DNA from: Peptostreptococcaceae bacterium
GTDB taxonomy: Bacteria > Bacillota > Clostridia > Peptostreptococcales > Acidaminobacteraceae
Direction: 5' to 3'
Length of the DNA stretch: 64,000 nt
Assembly (NCBI GenBank): GCA_027064135.1
Contig: JAMOQG010000143.1
Location: 1-64,000, forward strand
The notes under the pieces are model-generated. The model had not been told where the DNA came from. It saw only the letters and a program-made list of their open reading frames with translations, and did no database searches. Made by a program: the position numbers and the translations under genes. Shown piece after piece: positions 51,610-61,842 of this stretch (position 1 is the first letter of the stretch; the number at the start of each line of letters is the position of its first letter).

Positions 51610-52413
51610 TTACGATTTCTTATTTTTAATATATAAATTAACATTCATAAATTCAGTTGGTGAATGCTTCAAATATTTTTTAAAAACTTTTGAGAAATAT
51701 TTATATTCAGTGAATCCAACTAATTCAGCAATTTCATATATTTTCATATTATCTTCATTTATTAATTTAATTGCTTTCTGAATTCTATATTTATTTAAAA
51801 AAGCATTAAAAGTATGTTTTGTTTCATTTTTAAATTTTTTACTTAAATAGGTTGCACTTACTCTTAATTCATCAGCAATTTCATTAATATTTGCTTTTCT
51901 AGAATAATTTTTACTAATATACTCCATAACTTTCGGAATCATCCATGATTCATAGTTTGAATTATGAAAATACAATTCTAAATCAAGTAACACTATTTCT
52001 GAAAAATCTTTAATATTTTCTGATATAGTATTAATCATTTTTTTATCACAAATTTTTTTAGTTATTTTTTGAATTACATTCCCTAATTCATTATGATCCA
52101 AAGGTTTTAACATAAATTCCGAAACATCATATTCAATTGCTTTTTTTGCATAATCAAATTCTGCATATCCAGAAATAACTATAGTTTCAAAATCTCTTTT
52201 TTCAAAACTTCCTAACATTTCTAATCCGTCTAATAGTGGCATTTTAATATCTGTTATAACAATATCAGGTTTTTTCTCATTAATTAATTCATAACCTTCT
52301 TTACCATTTCTCGCTTCACCGATTACAACACAATCATAATTTATCCAATTAAAAGTATATGCTAATCCTTTTCTAATTAATTCTTCATCTTCTACAATTA
52401 ATATTTTAAACAT
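51610..52413 (-). CDS. YesN-type AraC-family response regulator
   Basis: REC domain (VEDEE, DIVITDIKMPLLDG, KPLD) + AraC HTH. Confidence 0.93.
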   Translation of the reverse strand: MFKILIVEDEELIRKGLAYTFNWINYDCVVIGEARNGKEGYELINEKKPDIVITDIKMPLLDGLEMLGSFEKRDFETIVISGYAEFDYAKKAIEYDVSEFMLKPLDHNELGNVIQKITKKICDKKMINTISENIKDFSEIVLLDLELYFHNSNYESWMIPKVMEYISKNYSRKANINEIADELRVSATYLSKKFKNETKHTFNAFLNKYRIQKAIKLINEDNMKIYEIAELVGFTEYKYFSKVFKKYLKHSPTEFMNVNLYIKNKKS

Positions 52414-52425
52414 ATAACCTCCAAT

Positions 52426-54135
52426 TTAAGTTAATGATTCATTTATTTTAGGTATTTTAATTGTAACTATAGTTCCAATATTTTCTTCGCTTTCAATAAA
52501 TATACCATATTTTTCACCAAACAATAGTTTTAATCTTCTATGGATATTTGATAATCCAATATTGTTATTTTCAATACTATTATCATCTAGTTTAAGCATA
52601 ATTTCATTTAATCTTGATTTTGTTATTCCATCGCCGTTATCCTTAACAACCATAATAAGTTCATTATTTATAATTGAAATATCTAAAACTATATGTAATG
52701 ACTCTTTTCTTTTATAACTATGATTAATACAATTCTCAATAATTGGTTGCAAAATCAATTTAGGTACAATTAGTTTTTTTGAATCCTCTTCAATATTCAT
52801 TTCATAAGTAAGCCGATCATTATATCTAAATTTCTGTATAGTCAAATAATTATTTAAATAACTAATATCCTGTTCTAATTTAATTGTTTTATTTTCATAA
52901 TCAATACTATATCTTAAAATATTTGCAAATTTTATTATCATTTCTGTAGCTTTTTCTTTATCAATTGCAATCATATATTTTAATGTTTCTAAAGTATTAA
53001 AAATAAAATGTGGATTAAACTGCGATTCTAATTGTTTTATTTCTGCAATCTGATTTCTATTTGTCAATTCTAAATTTTTATTAATTAATAATTCAAGTCT
53101 ATTTAACATTTTATTAAAATGTTTACCAATTAATTCAAATTCATCACCACTTTTAATATCTAAAAATGCATTTAAATTTCCATCTTGAACTTGATTTATT
53201 GAATTAATTAACAACTCAATAGATTTTGTTTTCTTTTTAGCAATATAATCCGCCATTATAATTGTAATAATAAATAAACCTAGCATTGTAATAAATGCAA
53301 ATAAAATTGTTGTAGCTAATAAATCATTAATGGAATTAAGTTCAGATAAAGTATAAATTATAATTGTGCCATTAAAAAGATTAGATACATTGTAATAATA
53401 TATTTTATCATTAAATTCAATTGTAGATTTAACATTATTAAATTTAGATTTCAATGAAAATTTTCCGATATCATCTAAAAATACATTATTAGTTGCTAAT
53501 ATAGCATTATTATATTTATCAGTAATAACTAACGTTTCAACATCAGTATTTAAAATTTCCTTTTTTAATTCACTCTCAAGAATATCAAATACTAAATAAC
53601 CTTTAATTTCACCATTTATCATTATTGCTTTACCAATAGAATATATTGTTCTTTTTGTTAAATCAATTTGAATTTTATTATTCATATATACAATATTCTT
53701 CGGATTATTCTTAAGCTGCTTAAACAAACCTGAAATGAAAATTTCATAGCTGTTATATGGAGAATCAACATAATTACTTGTTAATAAAGTGTCTCCTTTA
53801 GTATCTACAATATAAAAAACACTTTTTAGTTTTGTACTATTAATAAATTTATACATTTCATCATACACTTCCGATTGATTTTTGCCGGTTAAAAAATATT
53901 TAGAAATTGTTTGGTCTTTTTCAAAATCATAAATTTTATCTTCATAGGCTTTAATTCCATTAAATAAAATCGTATTAGTAAATTCATTATATTTTTTATT
54001 ATTAACAGTCACAATATGCTTAGAATAAATTTGCAAAAAGGCATAAAACAAAATTACAATTATTATAATAAAACTTATTCCATAAAGTATTAACATTTTT
54101 TTTAGATCATCTTTGTAATAATGGTTATATTTCAT
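52426..54135 (-). CDS. YesM-type sensor histidine kinase
   Basis: Two TMs, HAMP, QFNPHFIFNTLETLKYM, HATPase. Confidence 0.93.
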   Translation of the reverse strand: MKYNHYYKDDLKKMLILYGISFIIIIVILFYAFLQIYSKHIVTVNNKKYNEFTNTILFNGIKAYEDKIYDFEKDQTISKYFLTGKNQSEVYDEMYKFINSTKLKSVFYIVDTKGDTLLTSNYVDSPYNSYEIFISGLFKQLKNNPKNIVYMNNKIQIDLTKRTIYSIGKAIMINGEIKGYLVFDILESELKKEILNTDVETLVITDKYNNAILATNNVFLDDIGKFSLKSKFNNVKSTIEFNDKIYYYNVSNLFNGTIIIYTLSELNSINDLLATTILFAFITMLGLFIITIIMADYIAKKKTKSIELLINSINQVQDGNLNAFLDIKSGDEFELIGKHFNKMLNRLELLINKNLELTNRNQIAEIKQLESQFNPHFIFNTLETLKYMIAIDKEKATEMIIKFANILRYSIDYENKTIKLEQDISYLNNYLTIQKFRYNDRLTYEMNIEEDSKKLIVPKLILQPIIENCINHSYKRKESLHIVLDISIINNELIMVVKDNGDGITKSRLNEIMLKLDDNSIENNNIGLSNIHRRLKLLFGEKYGIFIESEENIGTIVTIKIPKINESLT

Positions 54136-54145
54136 TTTTTCACCT

Positions 54146-55159
54146 TTATCTATTATAATTAATTTGATTAAAAAGCTTTTTATATTTTGCTATTATTTCA
54201 TCTTTATGTATTGAAACATAATTATGATCATCTTCTTCTAAAACTATATCTTCATATGGCACTAAATTTGAAGCTTGCATAACATCATCTCTAGCCGATC
54301 TTCTATTTAATTCAGTTGCAATAAAAGTCTGAATTTCTTTGCTTGTTACAAAATCAATGAACATTGCCGCTTCATCATATTTATCAGTTCCTTTGATTAT
54401 TGAAACACCATCTGGTCTAAAAATTGTACCTTCTATAGGATAAACAATTTTAATTGGTGCTCCATCATCTAGAAATTTTGCTGCTGGTTCTTCGAAAGTT
54501 AAACCCACAATATACTTTCCTTCAACAACTCCATTATATACGGATGATGAGCTTTCTAATAAATTATTATCTAAATTAATAATTAATTCATAAATATAAT
54601 TCCATCCTTCATAAATGTCACCATTTCCCATTGCACTAAGTTGATTAAGTAATTGTTCAAAAGATGATGATGATTTTGAAGGATCAGCATATGCAATTTT
54701 ACCTTTTAACTTTTTATTTAATAAATCCTTATATCCTTCGATTTTAATATTGCCTATCAAATTTGAATTTATCATAATAACACTTGGCATCATAGTAAAT
54801 CTTGTAATATAACCATCTTCATTTTTATAAATAGCATGATCTTCATTTTTTGAATAATATTTTTCAAAAAGTTCTTTATCGCTTTCAATAGTTGTTAAAG
54901 AACCACCCCATAATACATCGCAGACAGGATTATCTTTTTCAGAATCTATTCGATTTAATAACTCACCAGTTCCAGAAACTACTACTTCAACAACAATACC
55001 AGTTTCATTTTCAAATTCTCCTATAATAGGATCAATAAATTCTAATGGATGCGGAGAATAAATTACTAAAACTTCGTTTTCAGCGATTGTTTCTTTATTT
55101 TGACAACCATTTAAAATAATTATTAACAATATTAAAAAAATAAAAATTATTTTTTTCAT
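54146..55159 (-). CDS. Periplasmic-type substrate-binding lipoprotein (PgtC/AfuA-like)
   Basis: Lipobox ILNGCQ; LVIYSPHPLEFIDPIIGEFENETGIVVEVV..GTGELLNRI; in operon with HK/RR. Confidence 0.85.
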   Translation of the reverse strand: MKKIIFIFLILLIIILNGCQNKETIAENEVLVIYSPHPLEFIDPIIGEFENETGIVVEVVVSGTGELLNRIDSEKDNPVCDVLWGGSLTTIESDKELFEKYYSKNEDHAIYKNEDGYITRFTMMPSVIMINSNLIGNIKIEGYKDLLNKKLKGKIAYADPSKSSSSFEQLLNQLSAMGNGDIYEGWNYIYELIINLDNNLLESSSSVYNGVVEGKYIVGLTFEEPAAKFLDDGAPIKIVYPIEGTIFRPDGVSIIKGTDKYDEAAMFIDFVTSKEIQTFIATELNRRSARDDVMQASNLVPYEDIVLEEDDHNYVSIHKDEIIAKYKKLFNQINYNR

Positions 55160-55872
55160 TAGTCCTCCAAATTAAACTGTTTTTCAGATACAGATATAAC
55201 CGATTCTCTATTTGCAAAATTACTTACAACTTGTTTTAAATTCCTTATTTTACCAGTATACATTATAAATACACAAACCTTTATTTTTTCTGTGCTTTTT
55301 TCTAAATATTTAATATCTCTTATTTGTAATTTATTTTTTCTAAAATACTCCACTGAATCTTCAATAAAATTAGGATTATCTCCCTCATATGAAACTTCAA
55401 TTCTACTTTTAAACTTTCTATTTTTTGCAATAATTTCCAATCTTTTAAGTACATGCATAATAAATATTACCATTATTGCAGCCACTATTGATATTTCATA
55501 ATATCCAAGTCCAACTGCAATACCAATACATGCAACTACCCACAAAGTTGTTGCAGTAGTAAGACCTTTAATCGCTCCTTTATCAACCATGATTGTACCA
55601 GCACCTAAAAATCCTACACCAGTTACAACTTGAGCTACAACTCTTCCAATATCAGCTTTTAAAGCATTAGCTAAGTTCGGATTACTATTAATTAATATAA
55701 TTGTATCATGAATCATTTGTACCTGAATTAATCCAACAACAGTAGCTCCAACACAAACTAAAATGTGTGTACTAAAACCAGCTGGTCTATTTTTTATTTC
55801 TCTTTCGTATCCAATGAATCCGCCAATTATAATTGCTAATCCAATTCTAATAAAAATTTCAACTACTTCCAT
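55159..55872 (-). CDS. MgtC/SapB family protein
   Basis: GGFIGYEREIKNRPAGFSTHILVCVGA, QVVTGVGFLGAGTIM, GLTTATTLWVVACIG. Confidence 0.95.
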   Translation of the reverse strand: MEVVEIFIRIGLAIIIGGFIGYEREIKNRPAGFSTHILVCVGATVVGLIQVQMIHDTIILINSNPNLANALKADIGRVVAQVVTGVGFLGAGTIMVDKGAIKGLTTATTLWVVACIGIAVGLGYYEISIVAAIMVIFIMHVLKRLEIIAKNRKFKSRIEVSYEGDNPNFIEDSVEYFRKNKLQIRDIKYLEKSTEKIKVCVFIMYTGKIRNLKQVVSNFANRESVISVSEKQFNLED

Positions 55873-55956
55873 TTAAATCATCTTCCAATAATAAATACAC
55901 ATTAGATTTTGTAATATTGTTTCTGATAGTCTAATAGCGTAACTAGTTAACTCCAT
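55873..55956 (-). CDS. Candidate 27-aa leader/small protein upstream of mgtC
   Basis: SD AGAGAGGTGAT then ATG; MELTSYAIRLSETILQNLMCIYYWKMI*; stop TAA immediately followed in frame by the mgtC ATG. Confidence 0.55.
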   Translation of the reverse strand: MELTSYAIRLSETILQNLMCIYYWKMI

Positions 55957-56219
55957 ACTATCACCTCTCTATAAGTCTTCTTCTGTAGCACCTATACCCG
56001 GTTTATTTGACTTTATCACATAAGCATTTTATTCTTTGATTAATTATTTGTAAGAAATATATATTTCTTTCCATTTTTTTTAATTTATTAATACTTTCAA
56101 AGTGAATAGTAAAAAAAAGCAAATAAACATAATCCATCACTATATAAGTAAATTTCATCTGCTATCCGCTCTCAATAAGTTATTCAATTCTTCATAACTG
56201 AAACGATGTTAAAATAATA

Positions 56220-57281
56220 TTATAACAGATGTAATGAAGACTCATCAAATCCAATACTCATTTCTTGATTTAATTCATATTCAATTTTACCAAATGGATT
56301 AGATTGACTTATTTGAATTACTTTTCCATCCCAATTAACTTCATATTCATGGTTTTCACCCATAAAAATACTTTTTGTCACAACAGTTTTATAACTTTCT
56401 TTACCAATTATAATACTTTCAGGTCTTATAATTAATCCTACATTATCTCCAACCGAATATTTTCTATCACTTTTAACATTATATGTAATTCCTTTAATAT
56501 CAATTACATAACCTTCTTCAGTTTTAGATTGAATAGTACCGTTAATATCATTTGCTCTTCCAATAAAATTAGCTACAAAACTATTAGCCGGTCTTTGATA
56601 TATTTCTTTTGGAGATCCAACTTGCTGAATAACCCCATCTTTCATAATTACTACCCTGTCAGATAATCCCATTGCTTCCGATTGATCATGTGTTACATAA
56701 AGTGATGTAATACCAACTTCTTTTTGTAATTTTCTAATTTCATCCCTCATATGAATTCTTAATTTAGCATCAAGATTAGAAAGCGGCTCATCAAATAATA
56801 AAACTCCCGGCTCCATAACTAAGGCTCTTGCTAATGATACTCTTTGCTGTTGTCCCCCTGACATTTGAGAAGGAACTCTATATGCAAAATCATTCATTTT
56901 CATTAAATCCAATATTTTTTGAACTCTTTCAGTAATTTCTTTTTTTGGTAATTTTTGTAATTTTAAGCCATATGCAATATTATCATATACATTTAAATGA
57001 GGAAATAATGCATAATTTTGAAATACTAATGCAGTATCCCTTTTATCAGGCGTTAATTTAGCAACATTTTCTTCACCAATTAAAATTTTCCCTTCAGTTA
57101 ATGTTTCAAAACCTGCAACCATTCTTAAAAGTGTAGTTTTACCACACCCTGATGGTCCTAATAAAGTAACAAACTCACCAGGTTGAACTTCTAAATTCAC
57201 ATTGTTTACAGCTACAACATTTTTATCATTGTTTATTACAAATATTTTAGTCATATCTTTAATTGAAATACCTTTTTTCAT
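56220..57281 (-). CDS. ABC importer ATP-binding protein (PotA/FbpC-like)
   Basis: GPSGCGKTTLLRMVAGFE, MSGGQQQRVSLARAL, C-terminal TOBE. Confidence 0.93.
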   Translation of the reverse strand: MKKGISIKDMTKIFVINNDKNVVAVNNVNLEVQPGEFVTLLGPSGCGKTTLLRMVAGFETLTEGKILIGEENVAKLTPDKRDTALVFQNYALFPHLNVYDNIAYGLKLQKLPKKEITERVQKILDLMKMNDFAYRVPSQMSGGQQQRVSLARALVMEPGVLLFDEPLSNLDAKLRIHMRDEIRKLQKEVGITSLYVTHDQSEAMGLSDRVVIMKDGVIQQVGSPKEIYQRPANSFVANFIGRANDINGTIQSKTEEGYVIDIKGITYNVKSDRKYSVGDNVGLIIRPESIIIGKESYKTVVTKSIFMGENHEYEVNWDGKVIQISQSNPFGKIEYELNQEMSIGFDESSLHLL

Positions 57282-57291
57282 TTTTTGCCTC

Positions 57292-58998
57292 CTAGTTATC
57301 TATTTTACCTGTACTAGTACCCATTTTTTTAAGAGCATAACTCATTATAGCAATTATTGATCCAACAATAACTATTAATATTGTTGAATAAACATAAGCA
57401 ACTCCAATTTTACCTTGATCTATTTGACTCATAGTAGTAACAGTTAATAAACTATATTTAGCAGAAACTAAAAATATTATTGTACTAACTAACGTCATAC
57501 TTCGTGCAAATGCATAAACTAACCCACTAAAAAATGCTGGCTTAATCATTGGTAAAGTCACTGAGGTAAATACTTTTTTACTATCTGCACCTAAAACACA
57601 TGCAGCTTCCTCAATAGAAGGATCAATTTGTTGCAATGCTGCCATTCCAGATCTTATACCTACTGGCATAGATCTCATAACAAATGCAATAATTAAAATG
57701 ACTCCTGTTCCAGTTAAAACAATTGGTGGTTTATTAAATGTAATAACATATCCTAAACCAACAACAGTTCCTGGGATTGCTATAGATAACATCGTCGTAA
57801 AGTCCATATACGTTCTCCCCAAAAATTTCTTTCTAACAACTAAGAAAGCAACTATCATTGATAATATACCTGTAATAGGTGTAGCAATTAATGCTAATCT
57901 AGTTGTATCATAAATTGGTTTAAATCCAATATTAAATACATATTTATAATGATCTAAAGTAAGAGAATAATCAACTCCCCATAATTTAACAAAAGATCCT
58001 ATTGGTATTAATATATACATCATTCCTACCAAAATGCTTATAAGTATTATAATAATACTAATAGGTTTAACAATTTTTTTATCATCAATCAATACTCTAG
58101 CTCTTGAAACTTTTCCTGTCACTGTAATATAAGATTTTTTTCCAATATAATATTTTTGCAATAAGAATGCAAATACAGAAATTAACAATAACATTATAGC
58201 TAATGCTGTTGCTCCACTCATATTTAAGCTTCCAATACCTTGCATATATATTTGAACAGCCATTGTAGTATAATTACCACCTATAACCATTGGATTTCCA
58301 AAATCAGCTACAGATTGAATAAATACTAAAAGTCCAGCATTTGCAATTCCCGGTACCATTAAAGGCAATGTTACAGTTGAAAACACTTGATATCTTGATG
58401 CTCCAAGATCTCTTGCAGCTTCTTCAACAGAAGGATCAATTTCTTGAAGTAAACCTACCATCACAAGATATGCTACTGGAAAAAAAGTTAATACTTGAAC
58501 TAATACAAGTCCTCTAAATCCATAAATTTCAGCATTTTCAAATCCAAATATTCCTCTTGATATTAAACCAATTCTACCAAATAACAATATTGCAGATAAA
58601 CCTACCACAAATGGTGGAGAAATAATTGGCAATATTGCAATAGCATTTAACATTTTTTTATTTGCCATTTTTAAATATGCAGATGCATATGCAAATAAAA
58701 ATCCAATTATTGTTGAAATTATACTTACAACAATTCCTAATTTTAATGTATTAAAAATAATTTCTTTATTATATGTCAATCTAAATATTTCTGTATAATG
58801 ATGCAATGATAAATTTCCTTCATAAAGGAAACTTTCTTTTAAAATGTTTATTAATGGTAAAACAATGAACATAGTAATTGCAAGTAATATTGTAAGTATT
58901 GTAATAAATAATACCGGATCATGTGTAACATTTATCATATTTGCAATTTCTGATTTCATTTTTAACGATTTATTGCTTTGTTTCTTTTTTTCAGCCAT
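57292..58998 (-). CDS. ABC importer permease, fused two-domain (FbpB-like)
   Basis: Two BPD permease EAA-type loops (EEAARDLGASRYQVFSTVTLPLM; EEAACVLGADSKKVFTSVTLPMI). Confidence 0.93.
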   Translation of the reverse strand: MAEKKKQSNKSLKMKSEIANMINVTHDPVLFITILTILLAITMFIVLPLINILKESFLYEGNLSLHHYTEIFRLTYNKEIIFNTLKLGIVVSIISTIIGFLFAYASAYLKMANKKMLNAIAILPIISPPFVVGLSAILLFGRIGLISRGIFGFENAEIYGFRGLVLVQVLTFFPVAYLVMVGLLQEIDPSVEEAARDLGASRYQVFSTVTLPLMVPGIANAGLLVFIQSVADFGNPMVIGGNYTTMAVQIYMQGIGSLNMSGATALAIMLLLISVFAFLLQKYYIGKKSYITVTGKVSRARVLIDDKKIVKPISIIIILISILVGMMYILIPIGSFVKLWGVDYSLTLDHYKYVFNIGFKPIYDTTRLALIATPITGILSMIVAFLVVRKKFLGRTYMDFTTMLSIAIPGTVVGLGYVITFNKPPIVLTGTGVILIIAFVMRSMPVGIRSGMAALQQIDPSIEEAACVLGADSKKVFTSVTLPMIKPAFFSGLVYAFARSMTLVSTIIFLVSAKYSLLTVTTMSQIDQGKIGVAYVYSTILIVIVGSIIAIMSYALKKMGTSTGKIDN

Positions 58999-59029
58999 CT
59001 TTTACTCCTCTCATAATATAATTATTGTA

Positions 59030-59055
59030 AAAGCACCCATTTAGGATGCTTTTAT
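59030..59055 (-). terminator. Hairpin between SBP and permease genes
   Basis: AAAAGCATCC-taaat-GGgTGCTTTTA. Confidence 0.65.
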
Positions 59056-59064
59056 ATATTTTCT

Positions 59065-60153
59065 CTATTCTGTTGGAGGAGTTGTTTTTGTAAGCTCCAT
59101 AAATTTTTCTAAAAATTCGCTTCTATTGTCAGCAGCCCATTTAAAATCATAATCAATTAATTTAGTATCTTTAATACTTAAAGCTTGCTCTGGTGGTACT
59201 GCATCAGGATTAGTCAAGAATTGGAATGAACCAACTGTTTTACCAAGTTCTTGAGCTTCTTTAGTTAAACACCAATCAATAAACATTTTTGCAGCTTCTT
59301 GATCTGGACCATCTTTAATAATTGCAGCAGCACCTATTTCATAACCAGTTCCGCCTTCTGGAGCAGTGAAAATTAAATCTTTATATCCTTCTTCTTGATA
59401 TTTAATAGCATCATGAATAAATCCAATTGCTATTGGAGCTTCGCCCATTCCACACATTCTACCAGGCGCACTACCTGATTTAGTATATTGACGAACTTGA
59501 CCATTAAATTTTTGCATATATTCAAATCCTGCATCTTCGCCTTTTATTTGTAAAATTGTAGCTAATAAATTATAAGCAGTACTTGATGAACCTGGGTGAG
59601 CTACAACAATATTTCCTTTAAATTCAGGTTTTAATAAATCATCAAATGTTTTAGGTAATTCATAACCATTATCATCTAACCATTTTTTATTTCCTTCAAT
59701 TCCTAAATATCCAACATATATTCCAGTCCAAGCTCCATTAGGATCTTTTAACTGTGGTAAAATATTTGCTGCATTTGGAGAAATATAATGTTCTAATAAT
59801 CCTTCGTTTTCAGCAGCCATAAAAGTTAAAGCTCCACCACCATACCAAACACTTGCAGATGGATTTTCTTTTTCAGCTTTAATTCTTGAAAAAATTTCTC
59901 CACCACTCATACGAACCATTTGAGTTTTTACGCCTGTAGCTTTTTCAAATTCTTTTACAGCTAATAATGCGTGATCTTCCATTAGTCCAGCATAAATTGT
60001 TAATTCTAAATCTTTCTTTTCAGGTGCAGGAGCTTCTGTTTTTTCTTCAGCTTTTGCAGCTGGTTCTTCAGTTGCTTTTGGTGCACATCCTACAACGGAA
60101 AAAACTAATACTATTACTAACATTAACATTAACATTTTTTTCATTAAATACAT
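59065..60153 (-). CDS. ABC substrate-binding lipoprotein (FbpA/AfuA-like)
   Basis: Lipobox VVGCAP; LTIYAGLMEDHALLAVKEFEKATGVKTQMVRMSGGEIFSRIKAEKENP. Confidence 0.88.
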   Translation of the reverse strand: MYLMKKMLMLMLVIVLVFSVVGCAPKATEEPAAKAEEKTEAPAPEKKDLELTIYAGLMEDHALLAVKEFEKATGVKTQMVRMSGGEIFSRIKAEKENPSASVWYGGGALTFMAAENEGLLEHYISPNAANILPQLKDPNGAWTGIYVGYLGIEGNKKWLDDNGYELPKTFDDLLKPEFKGNIVVAHPGSSSTAYNLLATILQIKGEDAGFEYMQKFNGQVRQYTKSGSAPGRMCGMGEAPIAIGFIHDAIKYQEEGYKDLIFTAPEGGTGYEIGAAAIIKDGPDQEAAKMFIDWCLTKEAQELGKTVGSFQFLTNPDAVPPEQALSIKDTKLIDYDFKWAADNRSEFLEKFMELTKTTPPTE

Positions 60154-60193
60154 CCTCCCTAAATCAATACAATAATCGAAAAACGTTTTCCTA

Positions 60194-60207
60194 CGATAAC
60201 ATTATCG
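60194..60207. promoter_or_regulatory. Dyad CGATAACATTATCG, candidate operator upstream of SBP
   Basis: CGATAA-ca-TTATCG inverted repeat in the 5' region. Confidence 0.4.
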
Positions 60208-60291
60208 ATCTCTAATTTTTCCTATCTTAGCTCTAAAGTAATTATACCTAATTATTATTATTTTAAACATCCTAAAATACTATTATTTTAT

Positions 60292-61842
60292 CTATTTTTT
60301 ATTAATTATTTTCTTTTCAAATATAATAAGTACAATTTTAGTTATTGCAAACATCAAAAATGTCAATAATGACATTGAAAACCAAAATCCAAATGAACTA
60401 AAGAAATTTATATTAATTGGATTTATTGTATCTATTGAATGAAATTTACTTTGGAATATATTAATTCCCAATAATCCTGTTACAAAAGTTGGAACTAATA
60501 ACCATTTATTTAAGTTTTCAATCATTTCAAGTGACTTTTGAGATTGATCAGAATTTGAAAGTCTAGCATATTCATGAAGTGATTCCATCTCTTTATTTAA
60601 ATCTTCTATTAGTAATAATATGTCAGATTTGCTAAATAGTGTATTATATAATTCTATTCCTTGTTCTTGAGCAGAAACTTGTCTAAAAAACATTCTATTT
60701 GAGAATTGAAGATAATTTTGATATAAATTTAAAATACGTTTAGAATCTTTTTCATCAAGTCTAGAAATTCTTGATATTTCATCAGAAAAATTTAATAAAC
60801 TGACTCTTTGTGCTAATACTAATGCAACCATTTCAAAATATAATGTTTCCATATGGTTATTTAATGCATCCATTTGATTGTCTTCTTTTAAAAGCACAAA
60901 TGAGTATCTACTAATTCCAAACACACTTTTTTTATCAATCCATCTTTTATATGTAGATTCTTTTAAAGATTTATTTAGCATTTTTTTATTTTGACATTTT
61001 AATTTTCCTGAATCTATAAATATAAATTTATAAAGATATTCATCATTATTAATAACTTCATCAAGATCAGAAACATTTTCATATTTATTAAAATAACCTA
61101 ATTCATTATTTACACTCATAACAAACATTCTATGATCAATTAAAGGAAGTATTTCTATTTTGCTGCCAAAGCTACCAAATCCTAAAATATCAGTAATAAT
61201 ATTCGAAAGTTTAATTGTATCTTTACTATATTTTTCACCAAATTCAAAATCTTCTTTTGTATTTTTACCATTTAATCCTGTGATTTCAATATACTCCGGT
61301 ATTTCACCAGCTTCTTTTGCTTCAATAAATGGTAAATATACATTTCTACCAAGTGCATTTATTTTTAAAATATCATCTTTATCATATTCTTCATTATAAT
61401 TATCTAAAAAGAAACTTAATACTCCTACACCAGTTTCAAATATTTTTAATCCTATTTTCTTTATATCAAGGATATATTCTTTATCAAATGTTTTAATATG
61501 ATATTTAGGATCTTCATTTATTTTATAATTATAATTAAGAATTATTTCATCAGATAAAGATTCCGGATCATCTTTATTAAAATATGTAAATATAGCATTT
61601 CTTACACTTTCATAAAAATAAAGTTTTGTATTATAACTTAAATCAATTTTCTTTTCATCATAACTTGAAAATAAATCAGAATATGTTTCAAGCATCCATT
61701 CTCCATTTTCTTTAATTATACTATTTACTAAATCAAGATCTGTTTTCTTTTTAAATGAATAATACGTAACTGCATTTTCTTTAATATTTTCAATTTTAAA
61801 AGGAAATATAAAAATATGTTTACTTCTTAATTCTTTTTCCAT
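60292..61842 (-). CDS. CorA-like divalent cation channel/transporter family membrane protein (divergent)
   Basis: Long cytosolic domain with helix-rich C-terminal half, WLLVPTFVTGLLGINIF (degenerate GMN as GIN) and a second C-terminal TM. Confidence 0.6.
   Translation of the reverse strand: MEKELRSKHIFIFPFKIENIKENAVTYYSFKKKTDLDLVNSIIKENGEWMLETYSDLFSSYDEKKIDLSYNTKLYFYESVRNAIFTYFNKDDPESLSDEIILNYNYKINEDPKYHIKTFDKEYILDIKKIGLKIFETGVGVLSFFLDNYNEEYDKDDILKINALGRNVYLPFIEAKEAGEIPEYIEITGLNGKNTKEDFEFGEKYSKDTIKLSNIITDILGFGSFGSKIEILPLIDHRMFVMSVNNELGYFNKYENVSDLDEVINNDEYLYKFIFIDSGKLKCQNKKMLNKSLKESTYKRWIDKKSVFGISRYSFVLLKEDNQMDALNNHMETLYFEMVALVLAQRVSLLNFSDEISRISRLDEKDSKRILNLYQNYLQFSNRMFFRQVSAQEQGIELYNTLFSKSDILLLIEDLNKEMESLHEYARLSNSDQSQKSLEMIENLNKWLLVPTFVTGLLGINIFQSKFHSIDTINPININFFSSFGFWFSMSLLTFLMFAITKIVLIIFEKKIINKK

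Noticed and set aside
55870-56060. M-box (Mg2+) or Mn2+ riboswitch upstream of mgtC
   Set aside because: I looked for the conserved M-box and yybP-ykoY core sequences and could not find them; an Infernal scan would be decisive.
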